The position numbers and the translations under genes were made by a program. The notes beneath the pieces are model-generated. The model did no database searches. It had not been told where the DNA came from and saw nothing but the letters and a program-made list of their open reading frames with translations. Shown piece after piece: positions 8,776-18,414 of a DNA stretch of 64,000 nucleotides. The stretch lies in contig NZ_JAUQSZ010000001.1 in the NCBI RefSeq assembly GCF_030580995.1, positions 124,001-188,000 on the forward strand, given 5' to 3'. Source of the DNA: Sphingomonas immobilis. GTDB lineage: Bacteria > Pseudomonadota > Alphaproteobacteria > Sphingomonadales > Sphingomonadaceae. Every line of letters starts with the position of its first letter. Positions within the stretch are counted from its first letter, which is position 1.

Positions 8776-9264
8776 ATGCCGGGCCAAGCCACAGCCGCCT
8801 CCCCACTTTTTCTCCGCGAAGCCGAACTGCGCCGCGGGCTGGAATTGTTGTATTTCGGGAACAGCAACCTCACGCGCAGCATCGATCAGGGGCTGCACGA
8901 TCAGGGGCTGGGCCGGGCGCACCACCGCGCGCTCTATTTCATCGCGCGCCAGCCCGATCTGACGGTCAGCCAGTTGCTCGCCCTGTTGGCGATCACCAAG
9001 CAATCGCTGGGACGCGTGCTCAACGAGCTGATCGAACGCGGCCTTGTCGAGATGCGGCCGGGGGAGCGCGATCGCCGCCAGCGGCTGTTGCGGTTGAGCG
9101 CGGCGGGGCAGGGGCTGGAGGGCGAGCTGTTCGATGCCCTGCGCGAACGCCTGTCGGCCGCCTATGCGAGCGCCGGGCAGGCGGCGGTCGGCGGCTTCTG
9201 GGCGGTGCTGGAGGGGCTGATTCCCGAGGAAGAGCGCAAGCTGATGGCGCGGCTGGGAGACTGA
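8776..9264 (+). CDS. MarR-family transcriptional regulator
   Basis: 162-residue MarR-type dimeric winged-helix regulator. The DNA-binding region runs through LTVSQLLALLAITKQSLGRV (about residues 63-82), followed by a beta-wing rich in Arg/Asp (MRPGERDRRQRLLRLS), both typical of the family. The ATG at 8776 gives the most family-like N-terminus (MPGQATAASPLF). A TTG 21 nt upstream lies inside the palindrome and is an alternative. It is divergent from ilvE, an association also known for PetP-type MarR regulators in alphaproteobacteria. It probably represses itself and modulates ilvE; the effector is unknown. Confidence 0.87.
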   Translation: MPGQATAASPLFLREAELRRGLELLYFGNSNLTRSIDQGLHDQGLGRAHHRALYFIARQPDLTVSQLLALLAITKQSLGRVLNELIERGLVEMRPGERDRRQRLLRLSAAGQGLEGELFDALRERLSAAYASAGQAAVGGFWAVLEGLIPEEERKLMARLGD

Positions 9265-9335
9265 ACGGCCGCGTAAAGGGCCGCTCCGGGCGCGCTGTGG
9301 CGTCGCCGCCACAAGCTCTAGGTACATTGCCAGAG

Positions 9336-9363
9336 TGTAACGAAATCGTTGCCGATCTGTAAC
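9336..9363 (+). promoter_or_regulatory. Two TGTAAC repeats 22 bp apart upstream of a TBDR
   Basis: TGTAAC occurs at 9336-9341 and 9358-9363, two helical turns apart. The first copy is part of AGTGTAACGAAAT, almost identical to AGTGTAACGTAAT in front of the receptor at 54884. Whether this is an activator site such as a PhoB-like box or a shared promoter element cannot be decided from two examples. Confidence 0.25.
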
Positions 9364-9492
9364 TGTTGCGACGCATAACCCGCTTACGGCCCCGGTTCGG
9401 GGCAGGGCGATCGGTTCAGATCGGCGCGGGAGACAGCCCCGCAAGCGGCCATGCCGCGCGCAGGTTCGGGCAATCCAAGGGGCAGATTCCAC

Positions 9493-11865
9493 ATGAAAAT
9501 TTCGTTCTCGGCGCGGGTCGCGTCGCGGCTCGGCGGCGCGTTGCTGCTTTCGACCAGCCTGATCGCGAGCGTCGCGCACGCGGCGCCTGCGCCCGCCGAC
9601 GCCGCCGCACCGGCGGATGCGGACGTCACCGACCAGAGCCAGGACATCGTCGTCGTCGGCAGCGGCGAGACGCGATCGGTGCAGACGCTGCTGCCGCAGA
9701 ACCTCGACGTGCTGCCGCCGGGCACCAGCGTGCAGAAGGCGCTCAATTTCCTGCCCGGCGTCATGGCGCAGTCGATCGACGCGCTCGGCGTCAACGAACA
9801 GTCGCTGTCGCTGCAGGTGCGCGGCTTCAACACCACGCACCTCGGCTACACGCTCGACGGGATGCCGCTCGGCGACGGCGCGTACAACAATTACAACGGC
9901 CTCACGATCAGCCGCGCGCTGATCTCCGAAAACCTCGGCCGCGCCGATCTCGCGACGGGCATCGCCGGGCTCGCCATCGCCTCGACCAGCAACCTCGGCG
10001 GCGCGGTGATCTACACCAGCAGCGACCCGAGCAAGGAAGTCGGCCTGCGCGTCAGCCAGACGGTCGGCAGCGAGAACAGCCTGCGCACCTATGCCCGGCT
10101 CGACACCGGCGACATGGGCGGCCTCTCCGCCTATATCTCCGGCCAGTATACGAAGCAGGATCTGTTCGTGAACCAGGGTACGGGCAAGACCTCCACCGGC
10201 GAGCAGATCAACGCCAAGATCAAGTACGAGAACGAAGGCTTCACGCTGACGGCCTATGCCGACATCTCGCGCACCAACCAGGCGGACGACGCCTATATCT
10301 CGAAGGAGATCCTCGGGCGTCGCGGCTACGATCTCGGCGGCTACGCGCCGGACTGGACCTCGTACCTGCAGCGCAACGCCTGCACCGTGACGACCACGCC
10401 GGTCGCGTGCGTGCCATCGACGCTGCCGGAGAAGATCGGCGACGTCACCTACACCAACGGCCAGATCCTGCGCAGCGACGATCTCTTCTACATCGCCGCC
10501 GACTTCAAGATCACCGAGGCGCTCAGCGCCCGCGCACAGGTCTATCGCCACACCGACGGGGGTGCCGGCAACAACTTCATCACCGGCCTGTCGAACCAGG
10601 GCACGGCCTCGACCGCAGACGATCTGCCGGTGCAGATCCGCGACACGCGCTACACGATCGATCGCACCGGCGCGCTCGGCAATGTGAGCTGGCACGTCGG
10701 CTTCAACCATTTCGAGGCCGGCTTCTGGGTCGAGGAAAACACCAGCAGCGCGGCCCGCTACATCCGCACCGACGTGACCGGCCCGATCGATCTCGGCCAG
10801 TTCCTGCAGGGCCAGCCCGCCACCGCGCAGTGGGTGCAGGAAACCCAGTGGACCACGCGCCAGTTCTTCGTTCAGGACACGATGAAGTTCCTCAACGACA
10901 CGCTGAGCGTCGATTTCGGCTTCAAGGGCACCTATTCGCGCTCCGACGCGCGCGCCATTCCGGGCGTCGCCAAGGCGGCACCCCCGGCCTCGACCCAGTT
11001 CGCGACCGGATCGCTGGTGGCGGAGGATTATTTCCTGCCCGAGGCCGGCATCCGCTGGGAAGTCGCGCAGGGCCATGAGCTGTTTGCCAGCTACGCCGAG
11101 AATATCGCCATGTATCAGGGCGGCTTCAAGCTCGGGCCGCAGTCGGTCTCGCAGGCGGTGTGGGACGTGCAGGGCAAGACGCTGAAGCCCGAAACCTCGC
11201 GCAGCTTCGAAGGCGGCTATCGCTTCGTCAGCCGCGGCCTGCAGGTCTCGCTGACCGGCTATTGGGTCGATTTCAACAACCGCCTGCTGCAATACAACCC
11301 GTGCCCGACCGCGCAGCAGCAGAATCCGGGCTGCGGCAACTCGTTCCACAACGCCGGCAGCGTCACCAGCAAGGGCGTCGAACTCGGCGTGCTGTGGAAG
11401 CCGCTGCCGTTCGTGACGTGGTACAATTCGGTCTCGTACAATGAGTCGACGTACAACGAGGATCTCAACTTCTGCACCGCGACGTGCATCCTCTATCCGA
11501 CCGCGGGCAAGCAGCAGGTCGATACGCCCAAGTGGCTGGCGTCGAGCGTGCTGACCGCGAAATACGCGGGCTTCACCGGCTCGCTGTCGGGCAAGTACAC
11601 GGGTGAACGCTTCTACACCTACACCAACGATCAGGGCTTTCCGGGCTATTTCACGATGGATCTCGGGCTGAGCTACGATGTCGGCAACATCGGCCCGCTC
11701 AAGTCGGCGAAGCTGTCGCTCAACGTCACCAACCTGACGAACCTGCGGTATGCGTCGAACTTCGACAACAGCGTGTTCGCGCCGACCGATCCGACCGGCA
11801 CGATCATCGTCTTCCACTCCTCGGCCCCGCGGCAATTCTTCGGGACGCTGAGCGTGGCGTTCTGA
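9493..11865 (+). CDS. TonB-dependent receptor
   Basis: 790-residue outer-membrane receptor. The start MKISFSARVASRLGG gives a normal signal peptide ending AHA, followed by a TonB-box-like QDIVVVGSG. The plug domain contains LQVRGFNTTHLGYTLDGMPL and ends near SNLGGAVIYTSSDP. The C-terminal barrel ends FGTLSVAF, with the aromatic last residue expected. The extracellular-loop regions hold three cysteine pairs (NACTVTTTPVAC, NPC...GCGN, FCTATC) that could form disulfides. It stands alone: marR is upstream and LysR downstream on the other strand, so context does not reveal a ligand. The 228-bp upstream region has the TGTAAC repeats but no riboswitch that I can recognise. Confidence 0.9.
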   Translation: MKISFSARVASRLGGALLLSTSLIASVAHAAPAPADAAAPADADVTDQSQDIVVVGSGETRSVQTLLPQNLDVLPPGTSVQKALNFLPGVMAQSIDALGVNEQSLSLQVRGFNTTHLGYTLDGMPLGDGAYNNYNGLTISRALISENLGRADLATGIAGLAIASTSNLGGAVIYTSSDPSKEVGLRVSQTVGSENSLRTYARLDTGDMGGLSAYISGQYTKQDLFVNQGTGKTSTGEQINAKIKYENEGFTLTAYADISRTNQADDAYISKEILGRRGYDLGGYAPDWTSYLQRNACTVTTTPVACVPSTLPEKIGDVTYTNGQILRSDDLFYIAADFKITEALSARAQVYRHTDGGAGNNFITGLSNQGTASTADDLPVQIRDTRYTIDRTGALGNVSWHVGFNHFEAGFWVEENTSSAARYIRTDVTGPIDLGQFLQGQPATAQWVQETQWTTRQFFVQDTMKFLNDTLSVDFGFKGTYSRSDARAIPGVAKAAPPASTQFATGSLVAEDYFLPEAGIRWEVAQGHELFASYAENIAMYQGGFKLGPQSVSQAVWDVQGKTLKPETSRSFEGGYRFVSRGLQVSLTGYWVDFNNRLLQYNPCPTAQQQNPGCGNSFHNAGSVTSKGVELGVLWKPLPFVTWYNSVSYNESTYNEDLNFCTATCILYPTAGKQQVDTPKWLASSVLTAKYAGFTGSLSGKYTGERFYTYTNDQGFPGYFTMDLGLSYDVGNIGPLKSAKLSLNVTNLTNLRYASNFDNSVFAPTDPTGTIIVFHSSAPRQFFGTLSVAF

Positions 11866-11872
11866 TCCCGCG

Positions 11873-12772
11873 CTATCCCGCCGCCTTCACGTAATCGAGG
11901 AAAGCGCGAAGCGGCGGTGGCACGAGACGGCGGCCGGAATAATAGACGAACGGGCCGGAAAAACTCTGCCACCAGTCGGGCAGGATGGGCACGAGCGCGC
12001 CGCTTTCCAGATGCGGGCGCACCCAGTCCTCGAAGATGTGGATGATCCCGCCGCCCGCGATCGCCACGTGGATGGCAAGGTCGATCGCGGTCACGCGCGT
12101 GATGAGCGGCCCCTGCGGCTCGACCCGCACGATCTCGCCGTCGCGCTCGAACTCCCACGGGCTGGTCAGCGCGCCGCTGTCGAAGCGGCCGAGCAGGCAG
12201 GCGTGGCCGAGCAGGTCGCGCGGATGCTGCGGGCGGCCGCGCCGGTCGAGATAGGCGGGCGCGGCGGCGGTCGCCATGCGCTGTATGCGCGGACCGATCG
12301 GCATCGCGATCATGTCCTGCTCCAGCCGCTCCTCGTAGCGGATGCCCGCGTCGCAGCCCGAGGCGAGCACGTCGACGAAACCGTCCTCGGCGATGATCTC
12401 CAGCTTGATGTCGGGATAGGCGGCGAGGAAGCCGGGCAGGATCGCGGGCAGCACCAGCCGCGCCGCGCTGACCGGTACGTTGAGGCGCAGCTTGCCCGCC
12501 GGGGAATCGCGAAACGCGCCGACCGCGTCGAGCGCCGTCTCCACCTCGCCGAGCGCCGGGGTGAGCCGCTCGATCAACCGCGCCCCGGCCTCGGTCGGCG
12601 TGACGCTGCGCGTGGTGCGATGGAGCAGGCGCACGCCGAGCTGCGCCTCCAGCCGCCGCACCGCCTCGCTCAGCGCCGACGGGCTCGCGCCGCCGGTGCG
12701 CGCCGCCTCGCGAAAGCCGCGCGCGCGGGCGACCGCGAGGAACGCGTTGAGATCGCCGAGATCGGTTTTCAT
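11873..12772 (-). CDS. LysR-family transcriptional regulator
   Basis: 299-residue LysR regulator. The N-terminus (LGDLNAFLAVARARGFREAA, then SPSALSEAVRRLEAQLGVRL) is a clear LysR helix-turn-helix. The periplasmic-binding-protein-like effector domain begins about residue 90 (GKLRLNVPVSAARLVL). It is divergent from an aldo/keto reductase, with 92 bp between the starts, and very likely regulates it. Its stop lies only 7 bp from the end of the convergent receptor gene. Confidence 0.88.
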   Translation of the reverse strand: MKTDLGDLNAFLAVARARGFREAARTGGASPSALSEAVRRLEAQLGVRLLHRTTRSVTPTEAGARLIERLTPALGEVETALDAVGAFRDSPAGKLRLNVPVSAARLVLPAILPGFLAAYPDIKLEIIAEDGFVDVLASGCDAGIRYEERLEQDMIAMPIGPRIQRMATAAAPAYLDRRGRPQHPRDLLGHACLLGRFDSGALTSPWEFERDGEIVRVEPQGPLITRVTAIDLAIHVAIAGGGIIHIFEDWVRPHLESGALVPILPDWWQSFSGPFVYYSGRRLVPPPLRAFLDYVKAAG

Positions 12773-12776
12773 TGTT

Positions 12777-12786
12777 CGGATATCCG
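12777..12786. promoter_or_regulatory. CGGATATCCG palindrome between LysR and aldo/keto reductase genes
   Basis: A perfect 10-bp palindrome lies directly upstream of the LysR start. An ATTATGCGGAATTAT segment follows at about 12801, close to the LysR-type T-N11-A symmetry. It is a reasonable LysR autoregulatory or target site, but it is short and unsupported by other copies. Confidence 0.3.
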
Positions 12787-12864
12787 CACAGCCTATCCCG
12801 ATTATGCGGAATTATCGGCACCCGCCGCAATGCCTATCTGTAGGTCATCCGAAGGAGACGCGAC

Positions 12865-13734
12865 ATGCAGACGATCGAAAAGGCAGGCACTTTCCACTTC
12901 GCGGGCCGCAGCGTGAACCGGCTCGGCTACGGCGCGATGCAGCTTGCCGGGCCCGGCGTGTTCGGCCCGCCGAAGGATCGCGATGCTGCCGTCGCGGTGC
13001 TGCGCGCGGCGGTGGCGGCGGGCGTCAACCATATCGACACCAGCGATTTCTACGGCCCCCACGTCACCAACCAGATCATCCGCGAGGCGCTGTCGCCATT
13101 CCCGGACGACCTGCTGATCGTCAGCAAGATCGGCGCGACGCGCGGCGACGACGCCTCGTGGAACCCGGCCTTCGGCGCGGACGATCTCAAGCGCGCGGTC
13201 GAGGACAATCTCCGCAACCTCGGCATCGACGCGCTCGACGTCGTCAATTTTCGCGCGATGTTCGGCATTCATGGCCCGGCGGAGGGGTCGATCGCCGAAC
13301 CGCTCACGGCCATCGCCGATCTCCAGCGGCAGGGGCTGGTGAGCCACATCGGCCTCAGCAACGTAACCGCCACGCAGGTTAAGGAAGGGCAGGGCATCGC
13401 CGAGATCGTCTGCGTGCAGAATATGTACAATATCGCCCACCGCGAGGATGACGCGCTGGTCGATGCGCTCGCCGAACAGGGCATCGCCTATGTGCCGTTC
13501 TTCCCGCTCGGCGGCTTCAGCCCGCTCCAGTCGGATGCCCTGACCGAGGTCGCGAGGACGCTGGGGGCGACGCCGATGCAGGTCGCGCTGGCGTGGCTGC
13601 TGCGACGCGCGCCCAACATCCTGCTCATTCCCGGCACGTCCTCGGTCGCGCATCTGGAGGAGAATCTGGCGGCGGCGTCGCTCGAACTGCCCGACGATGC
13701 GGTGGCGACCCTCGACGCGATCGGCGGCGCATAA
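12865..13734 (+). CDS. Aldo/keto reductase
   Basis: Predicted cytosolic NADPH-dependent (beta/alpha)8-barrel oxidoreductase of 289 residues. The family pattern is visible: RLGYGAMQL near the N-terminus, AGVNHIDTSDFYG with the catalytic Asp and Tyr (residues ~52-64), IGLSNVTATQV, and the C-terminal cofactor-binding IPGTSSVAHLEENLAA. In place of the usual catalytic Lys, the segment LLIVSKIGATRG provides KIG, as is common in this family. The ATG follows CGAAGGAGACGCGAC, a strong ribosome binding site. The divergent LysR probably controls it. Substrate unknown. Confidence 0.9.
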   Translation: MQTIEKAGTFHFAGRSVNRLGYGAMQLAGPGVFGPPKDRDAAVAVLRAAVAAGVNHIDTSDFYGPHVTNQIIREALSPFPDDLLIVSKIGATRGDDASWNPAFGADDLKRAVEDNLRNLGIDALDVVNFRAMFGIHGPAEGSIAEPLTAIADLQRQGLVSHIGLSNVTATQVKEGQGIAEIVCVQNMYNIAHREDDALVDALAEQGIAYVPFFPLGGFSPLQSDALTEVARTLGATPMQVALAWLLRRAPNILLIPGTSSVAHLEENLAAASLELPDDAVATLDAIGGA

Positions 13735-13847
13735 TCGCTGTCCTACACCGGGGGTATCTGGCAGGGCTGCGAACGCTCCCGGATATCGCCGATGCGGGTC
13801 CGCTATCGCGAGAATCGGTCGGTCGGGACGGGCTCGGCAGTGTGACC

Positions 13848-15095
13848 TTAGTGTGACTTTCCGATGTCGCACGCCGCCGCAATCGCCGCCCAAACGGCGT
13901 CGAGATCGGCGTCGTCGATGCAATAGGGCGGCATGACGTAGATCGTGTTGCCGAGCGGGCGCAGCAGCACGTTCGCTGCGCGGAAACTCGCCGAAAGGCG
14001 CGGGCCGAGCGCGGAGAGATACCCTTCGTCCTCGACCGCGATATCGAGCGCGGCGATCGTACCGAGCTGGCGCTTGCCCACGACGCGCGGGTGATCCAGA
14101 GCCGCCAGCCGTGCCGCCTGCCGCGCCGACAGATCGGCGATCCGCGCGGCCACCGGCTCCTCGCGCCAGATCTCGAGATTGGCGGCAGCGGCCGCGCAGG
14201 CGATCGGATTGGCGGTGTAGCTCGACGAGTGGAAGAACATCCTCGCCCGGTCGTCGGACAGATGCGCCGCGTAGATCGGCTCGCTCGCCAGCGTCACCGC
14301 GAGCGGCACGGAGCCCCCGGTCAGCCCCTTCGACAGGCAGAGGATATCGGGCACGACGCCCGCCTGCTCGCAGGCCAGCAGCGTGCCGGTGCGGCCCCAG
14401 CCGGTCATCACCTCATCGGCGATGAACAGCACGTCGTATCGCGCGCAGATCGCCCGCATCTCGGCCAGCACGCTCGCCGGATAGATCAGCATCCCGCCCG
14501 CGCCGAGCACCAGCGGCTCGACGATGAACGCGGCCGGATGCTCGCGGCACGCCGCCTCCAGCGCGTCGAGCGTGACCTGCGCGTCGGAGGGGTAGGGGAT
14601 CGTGCCGACGTCGAACAGCAGCGGGGAATAGGCGCGGTTGTACACGCCGCGCGCGCCGACCGACATCGCGCCGATCGTGTCGCCGTGATAGCTGTGCTCC
14701 ATCACCAGAATGCGGCTGCGATCCTCAGCCCGATTGTCCCAGAAGCCGAGCGCCATCTTCAGCGCGACCTCGACCGCGGTCGAGCCGGAATCCGAGAAGA
14801 ACACGCGCGTCAGCGCCGGCGGCAGGATCTCGAGCAGCCCGCGCGCCACGTCTTCCGCCGCTTCGTGCGAATATCCGGCGAAGATGATCTGGTCGAGCTT
14901 GGCGGTCTGCGCGGCGATCGCGGCCATGATGCGCGGGTGGCGGTGGCCGTGCGTCGTTACCCACCAGGACGAGATCGCATCGATGATCCGCCGCCCGTCG
15001 TCGGTGAACAGCGCCGCACCCTCGTTGTGGATGATGCGCGGAATCGGCTCGCCGAGACCGTGCTGCGTAAAGGGATGCCAGATGGGGGAGGTCAT
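13848..15095 (-). CDS. bioA: Adenosylmethionine-8-amino-7-oxononanoate aminotransferase
   Basis: PLP enzyme of biotin synthesis that converts 8-amino-7-oxononanoate to 7,8-diaminononanoate with S-adenosylmethionine as amino donor. The 415-residue protein starts [13 protein letters not shown], typical of BioA. It carries [34 protein letters not shown] for cofactor phosphate binding, [14 protein letters not shown] with the PLP-binding aspartate, and LSKGLTGG with the Schiff-base lysine. Its start overlaps the bioD stop by 4 nt (ATGA), so it is the last gene of a bioF-bioD-bioA operon. No bioB is present in the window. Confidence 0.95.
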   Translation of the reverse strand: MTSPIWHPFTQHGLGEPIPRIIHNEGAALFTDDGRRIIDAISSWWVTTHGHRHPRIMAAIAAQTAKLDQIIFAGYSHEAAEDVARGLLEILPPALTRVFFSDSGSTAVEVALKMALGFWDNRAEDRSRILVMEHSYHGDTIGAMSVGARGVYNRAYSPLLFDVGTIPYPSDAQVTLDALEAACREHPAAFIVEPLVLGAGGMLIYPASVLAEMRAICARYDVLFIADEVMTGWGRTGTLLACEQAGVVPDILCLSKGLTGGSVPLAVTLASEPIYAAHLSDDRARMFFHSSSYTANPIACAAAAANLEIWREEPVAARIADLSARQAARLAALDHPRVVGKRQLGTIAALDIAVEDEGYLSALGPRLSASFRAANVLLRPLGNTIYVMPPYCIDDADLDAVWAAIAAACDIGKSH

Positions 15096-15706
15096 CGGAA
15101 ATCGTCCAAATTGAAATTGCGGGCGAACGCTTCGCCAAGACTCCGCGCATCGAGGGGCTCCAGCCTCGGCAACCGCCCCAGCCGCTTCACCCGCCCGATC
15201 GCGCAGATCGTCGCCTCGCTGTCCTCGACCGCGTCGCCGATGAACGCTACGCCGAGGATCGGCACGCCGCGCGCGCGCAACGCCTCGATCGACAACAGGC
15301 TGTGGTTGATCGTGCCAAGCGCGGTTCGCGCCACCAGCACGACCGGCGCGCCCCAGCGCGCGAACAGATCGGCGTAGAGCAATTCGCGCGTGACGGGCAC
15401 GAGCACGCCGCCCGCACCCTCGACCACCAGCGGACCGTCGACGTCGGGCAGTGCGAGCCGGGCCGGATCGATGACGACGCCGTCGATCTCGGCGGCACGG
15501 TGCGGGGAACAGGGCGTGGTCAGCCGGTAAGCCTCGGGCAGCACCCGTTCCACGCCGAGCACCGCGACGCGCTGCGCATCGGAGCCGTCGTCGAGGCCCG
15601 CCTGCACCGGCTTCCAGTATGTCGCGCCGAGCGCCCCCGCGAGCCCGGCGGCGAACACCGTCTTGCCGATGTCGGTATCTGTGCCGGTGACGACGATCGC
15701 GCTCAC
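15092..15706 (-). CDS. bioD: Dethiobiotin synthetase
   Basis: ATP-dependent enzyme that forms the ureido ring of dethiobiotin from diaminononanoate and CO2. The 204-residue protein has the P-loop [16 protein letters not shown] at residues ~7-22 and [12 protein letters not shown] near residue 100, both hallmarks of BioD. It starts with GTG at 15706, overlapping the bioF stop by 4 nt (GTGA), and its own stop overlaps the bioA start in the same way. This implies translational coupling along the whole operon. The reading frame stays open far upstream inside bioF, but the P-loop position fixes the start. Confidence 0.93.
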   Translation of the reverse strand: MSAIVVTGTDTDIGKTVFAAGLAGALGATYWKPVQAGLDDGSDAQRVAVLGVERVLPEAYRLTTPCSPHRAAEIDGVVIDPARLALPDVDGPLVVEGAGGVLVPVTRELLYADLFARWGAPVVLVARTALGTINHSLLSIEALRARGVPILGVAFIGDAVEDSEATICAIGRVKRLGRLPRLEPLDARSLGEAFARNFNLDDFR

Positions 15707-16824
15707 AGCGCTTTCCCGATCACCGCGGCGAGCCCGTCGATCTCCGCCTCGCCGATGTTGAGCGTGATCGAGATGCGCAGCCGCGACGTGCCCGCCGGCA
15801 CCGTCGGTGGGCGAATACCGCGCACGTCGAAGCCCGCCGCCTGCACCGCGCCCGCGACGCGCATCGTCGTGGCATCGTCGCCGAGAATCAGCGGCAGGAT
15901 CTGCGACCCCGACGCGACCGCGCCGTGCGGTGACAGCACCGTCCCGGCATAGGCGGCGAGCGCGTGCAGCCGTTCGCGCCGCTCGGGTTCGTCGGCGAGG
16001 ATGCGCAGGGCGGCACGCACCGCGCTCGCCATCAGCGGCGACGGCGCGGTCGAGAAGATGAAGCCGCGCCCGCGATTGACGATGAAGTCGCGGACGACGG
16101 TGGGCGCGCAGACCAGCGCGCCCTCGCACCCCATCGCCTTGCCGCAGGTTCGCAGCGTGATGACGTTCTCCGCGCCGTCGAGCTCGCTGGCCAGCCCGCG
16201 CCCCTGGGGCCCGAACACTCCGGTCGCATGCGCCTCGTCGATCAACAGGAAAGCCTCGTGCCGCGCAGCGACCTGCGCCAGTTCGGAGATCGGCGCGCGG
16301 TCGCCATCCATGCTGTAGAGGCTCTCGAAGGCGATCCACACGCGGCCGGTGCCGCCGCGCGCGCGCCAGTCCGTGATCGCATCGTCGAACGCCTGCGGGT
16401 CGCTGTGCCGCGCCGAGGCCCGTTCGGCGCGCCCGATCCGCATGCCCTCGTGCGCGGATGCGTGGACGAGTTCGTCGTGGACGATGAGGTCGCCGCGCTG
16501 CGGCAAGGTGCTCAGCAAGGCCGAATTGGCGGCGAACCCGCTCGAGAACCACAGGCTGCTCTCGCACCCGAAGAACGCCGCCGCCTCCGCCTCCAGCACG
16601 TCATGCTCGGGATCGTTGCCGCGCAGCAGGCGGGAGCCGCCCGATCCGAGCGGAACGCCCCGCGCCAGCGCCTCGGCCACGGCGTCGCGCAGACGCGGCG
16701 AAGTCGCGAGGCCGAGATAGTCGTTCGAAGAGAAATCCAGTCCGCGCCGCGGCGTCAGCGCGCGCAGGCGGTCGCGCGAGGCGAGATCGGCAAGGTCGGC
16801 GGCGTGCGTATCCAGTATCGGCAT
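15703..16824 (-). CDS. bioF: 8-amino-7-oxononanoate synthase
   Basis: PLP-dependent alpha-oxoamine synthase that condenses pimeloyl-ACP/CoA with alanine, the first committed ring-assembly step of biotin synthesis. The 373-residue protein has [53 protein letters not shown] (PLP-ring aspartate) and [14 protein letters not shown], whose lysine is the Schiff-base residue. [14 protein letters not shown] at 16824 is chosen as start; the frame continues upstream without stop, but that region is occupied by the divergent permease. It is the first gene of bioF-bioD-bioA, with a 57-bp divergent promoter region. Confidence 0.94.
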   Translation of the reverse strand: MPILDTHAADLADLASRDRLRALTPRRGLDFSSNDYLGLATSPRLRDAVAEALARGVPLGSGGSRLLRGNDPEHDVLEAEAAAFFGCESSLWFSSGFAANSALLSTLPQRGDLIVHDELVHASAHEGMRIGRAERASARHSDPQAFDDAITDWRARGGTGRVWIAFESLYSMDGDRAPISELAQVAARHEAFLLIDEAHATGVFGPQGRGLASELDGAENVITLRTCGKAMGCEGALVCAPTVVRDFIVNRGRGFIFSTAPSPLMASAVRAALRILADEPERRERLHALAAYAGTVLSPHGAVASGSQILPLILGDDATTMRVAGAVQAAGFDVRGIRPPTVPAGTSRLRISITLNIGEAEIDGLAAVIGKAL

Positions 16825-16881
16825 CGCAGGGTTCGTTAGGGCGCGCTTGCCGGGCGCGCAATCGCCGTTAAGCTCGCGCGC

Positions 16882-18321
16882 ATGTCGAGCCTCCTCCGCA
16901 AGAAGATCATCGTCACCGGCGAGGATCAGCCGCCCGAACACCGGCTGGCGCGCACGCTGTCGTGGCCGCACCTCGTCGCGCTCGGCGTCGGCGCCATCGT
17001 CGGGACGGGCATCCTCACGCTGATCGGCGTGGGGGCCGATCGGGCAGGGCCGTCGGTACTGCTGAGCTTCGCCGTGGCGGGGGCGATCTGCGCGTGCGCC
17101 GCGCTCTGCTATGCGGAGATGGCGACGATGATCCCGGCATCGGGCAGCGCCTATACCTACAGCTATGCGGTGCTGGGCGAGGTGATCGCGTGGGTGGTCG
17201 GTTGGAGCCTGATCCTCGAATATTCGCTGGTGGTCGCGACCGTCGCCGTTGGGTGGTCGGGCTATGCGACCGGCTTCCTGCACGGGCTCGGCATCGATTT
17301 GCCCGGCTGGATGACGCACGGCCCGACGCTTGCCGGCACGGCGTGCGACGGCACCGCGCAGGCGGCGAGCTTCGGCGTCAACCTGCCGGCCGTGCTCATC
17401 ATCGCGGTGGTGGCGACGCTCCTGTCGCTCGGCACGCGGGAAAGCGCGCGGATCAACACCATGCTCGTTCTGCTCAAGATCGCGACGCTGGCGCTGTTCG
17501 TCGCCGTCGCGCTCCCGCATTTCGATGCGGCGAACCTGAAACCGTTCGCGCCGTTCGGCTACGGCAGCGTCGCCGGCGCGTGCGGCGTGAAGCACGGCAT
17601 GATGGGCGCGGCGGCGATCATCTTCTTCGCCTTCTACGGCTTCGATGCCATCTCCACGGCGGCCGAGGAAACCAAGCGGCCGGAACGCGATCTGGCGATC
17701 GGCATCATCGGATCGATGGCGGCATGCACCGTCATCTATATGGTGGTCGCGGCAACGGCGATCGGCGCAACGTCCTTTACGGTCTTCGGCAAGAGCGCGG
17801 AGCCGCTGGCGCTGATCCTTCGCCAGCTCGGCCAGGGCGGGATCGCGACGATCGTCGCGGCGGCGGCGGCCATCGCCTTGCCGACCGTGATCCTCGGCTT
17901 TCTCTATGGGCAAAGTCGCATTTTCCTGGTGATGGCGCGCGACGGCTTCCTGCCGCCGGCGCTGGCGCAGGTTTCGGCGCGTGGCACGCCGGCGCGGATC
18001 ACGGCCGTCACGGCGGTGTTCGTGTCGGTGATCGCGGCGCTGACCCCGCTCGACGTCATCGCGAGCCTCGCCAATGCCGGCACGTTGTGCGCCTTCATCG
18101 CCGTCGCGGCCTGCGTCTTCGTGTCCCGCAGGCGCGATCCGAATGCGAAGCGGCCGTTCCGCACGCCGCTCGTCTGGGCGGTCGTGCCGGTAGCGATCCT
18201 CGGCTGCCTGTATCTCTTCGGCAGCCTGCAGACCGTGACGCAGGTCTCCTTCCTGGCGTGGAACGCCGTGGGGCTGGCCGTCTACTTCGCCTACGCCCGC
18301 TCGCGCGCGAAGGTCGCCTAG
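16882..18321 (+). CDS. APC-superfamily amino acid permease
   Basis: 479-residue inner-membrane transporter with about twelve hydrophobic segments. The conserved first helix reads GVGAIVGTGILTLIG, the substrate-binding GxG break of APC-family amino acid permeases. YAEMATMIPASGSAYTYSYA (end of helix 2 to helix 3) and FYGFDAISTAAEETKRPERD (helix 6 to loop) are typical of cationic or general amino-acid transporters of the YfnA/CAT type. The start has no clear Shine-Dalgarno sequence. It is divergent from the biotin operon, but a functional link is not evident. Confidence 0.9.
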   Translation: MSSLLRKKIIVTGEDQPPEHRLARTLSWPHLVALGVGAIVGTGILTLIGVGADRAGPSVLLSFAVAGAICACAALCYAEMATMIPASGSAYTYSYAVLGEVIAWVVGWSLILEYSLVVATVAVGWSGYATGFLHGLGIDLPGWMTHGPTLAGTACDGTAQAASFGVNLPAVLIIAVVATLLSLGTRESARINTMLVLLKIATLALFVAVALPHFDAANLKPFAPFGYGSVAGACGVKHGMMGAAAIIFFAFYGFDAISTAAEETKRPERDLAIGIIGSMAACTVIYMVVAATAIGATSFTVFGKSAEPLALILRQLGQGGIATIVAAAAAIALPTVILGFLYGQSRIFLVMARDGFLPPALAQVSARGTPARITAVTAVFVSVIAALTPLDVIASLANAGTLCAFIAVAACVFVSRRRDPNAKRPFRTPLVWAVVPVAILGCLYLFGSLQTVTQVSFLAWNAVGLAVYFAYARSRAKVA

Positions 18322-18414
18322 GCTTCGACATCAGCATGCCTCACAGAGGCGCGTGACGGTGGACAACAACCGCGCATCGGCTATCGCGGAGGGCGCAACC
18401 GGGAACACTGCCTC

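Noticed and set aside
9265-9492. Possible cobalamin or other riboswitch ahead of a TBDR
   Set aside because: The region is GC-rich with several small stems, but I could not find a B12-box-like or any other riboswitch core.
8761-11835. A 1024-codon open frame antisense to marR and the TBDR at 9493
   Set aside because: Composition is Arg/Ala/Gly-rich without family motifs, and the sense strand carries complete marR and TBDR genes. Long antisense frames are expected at this GC content.
13735-13847. AGTGTGAC direct repeat between convergent genes as a regulatory site
   Set aside because: Two copies only, located between the 3' ends of aldo/keto reductase and bioA where no promoter is needed.
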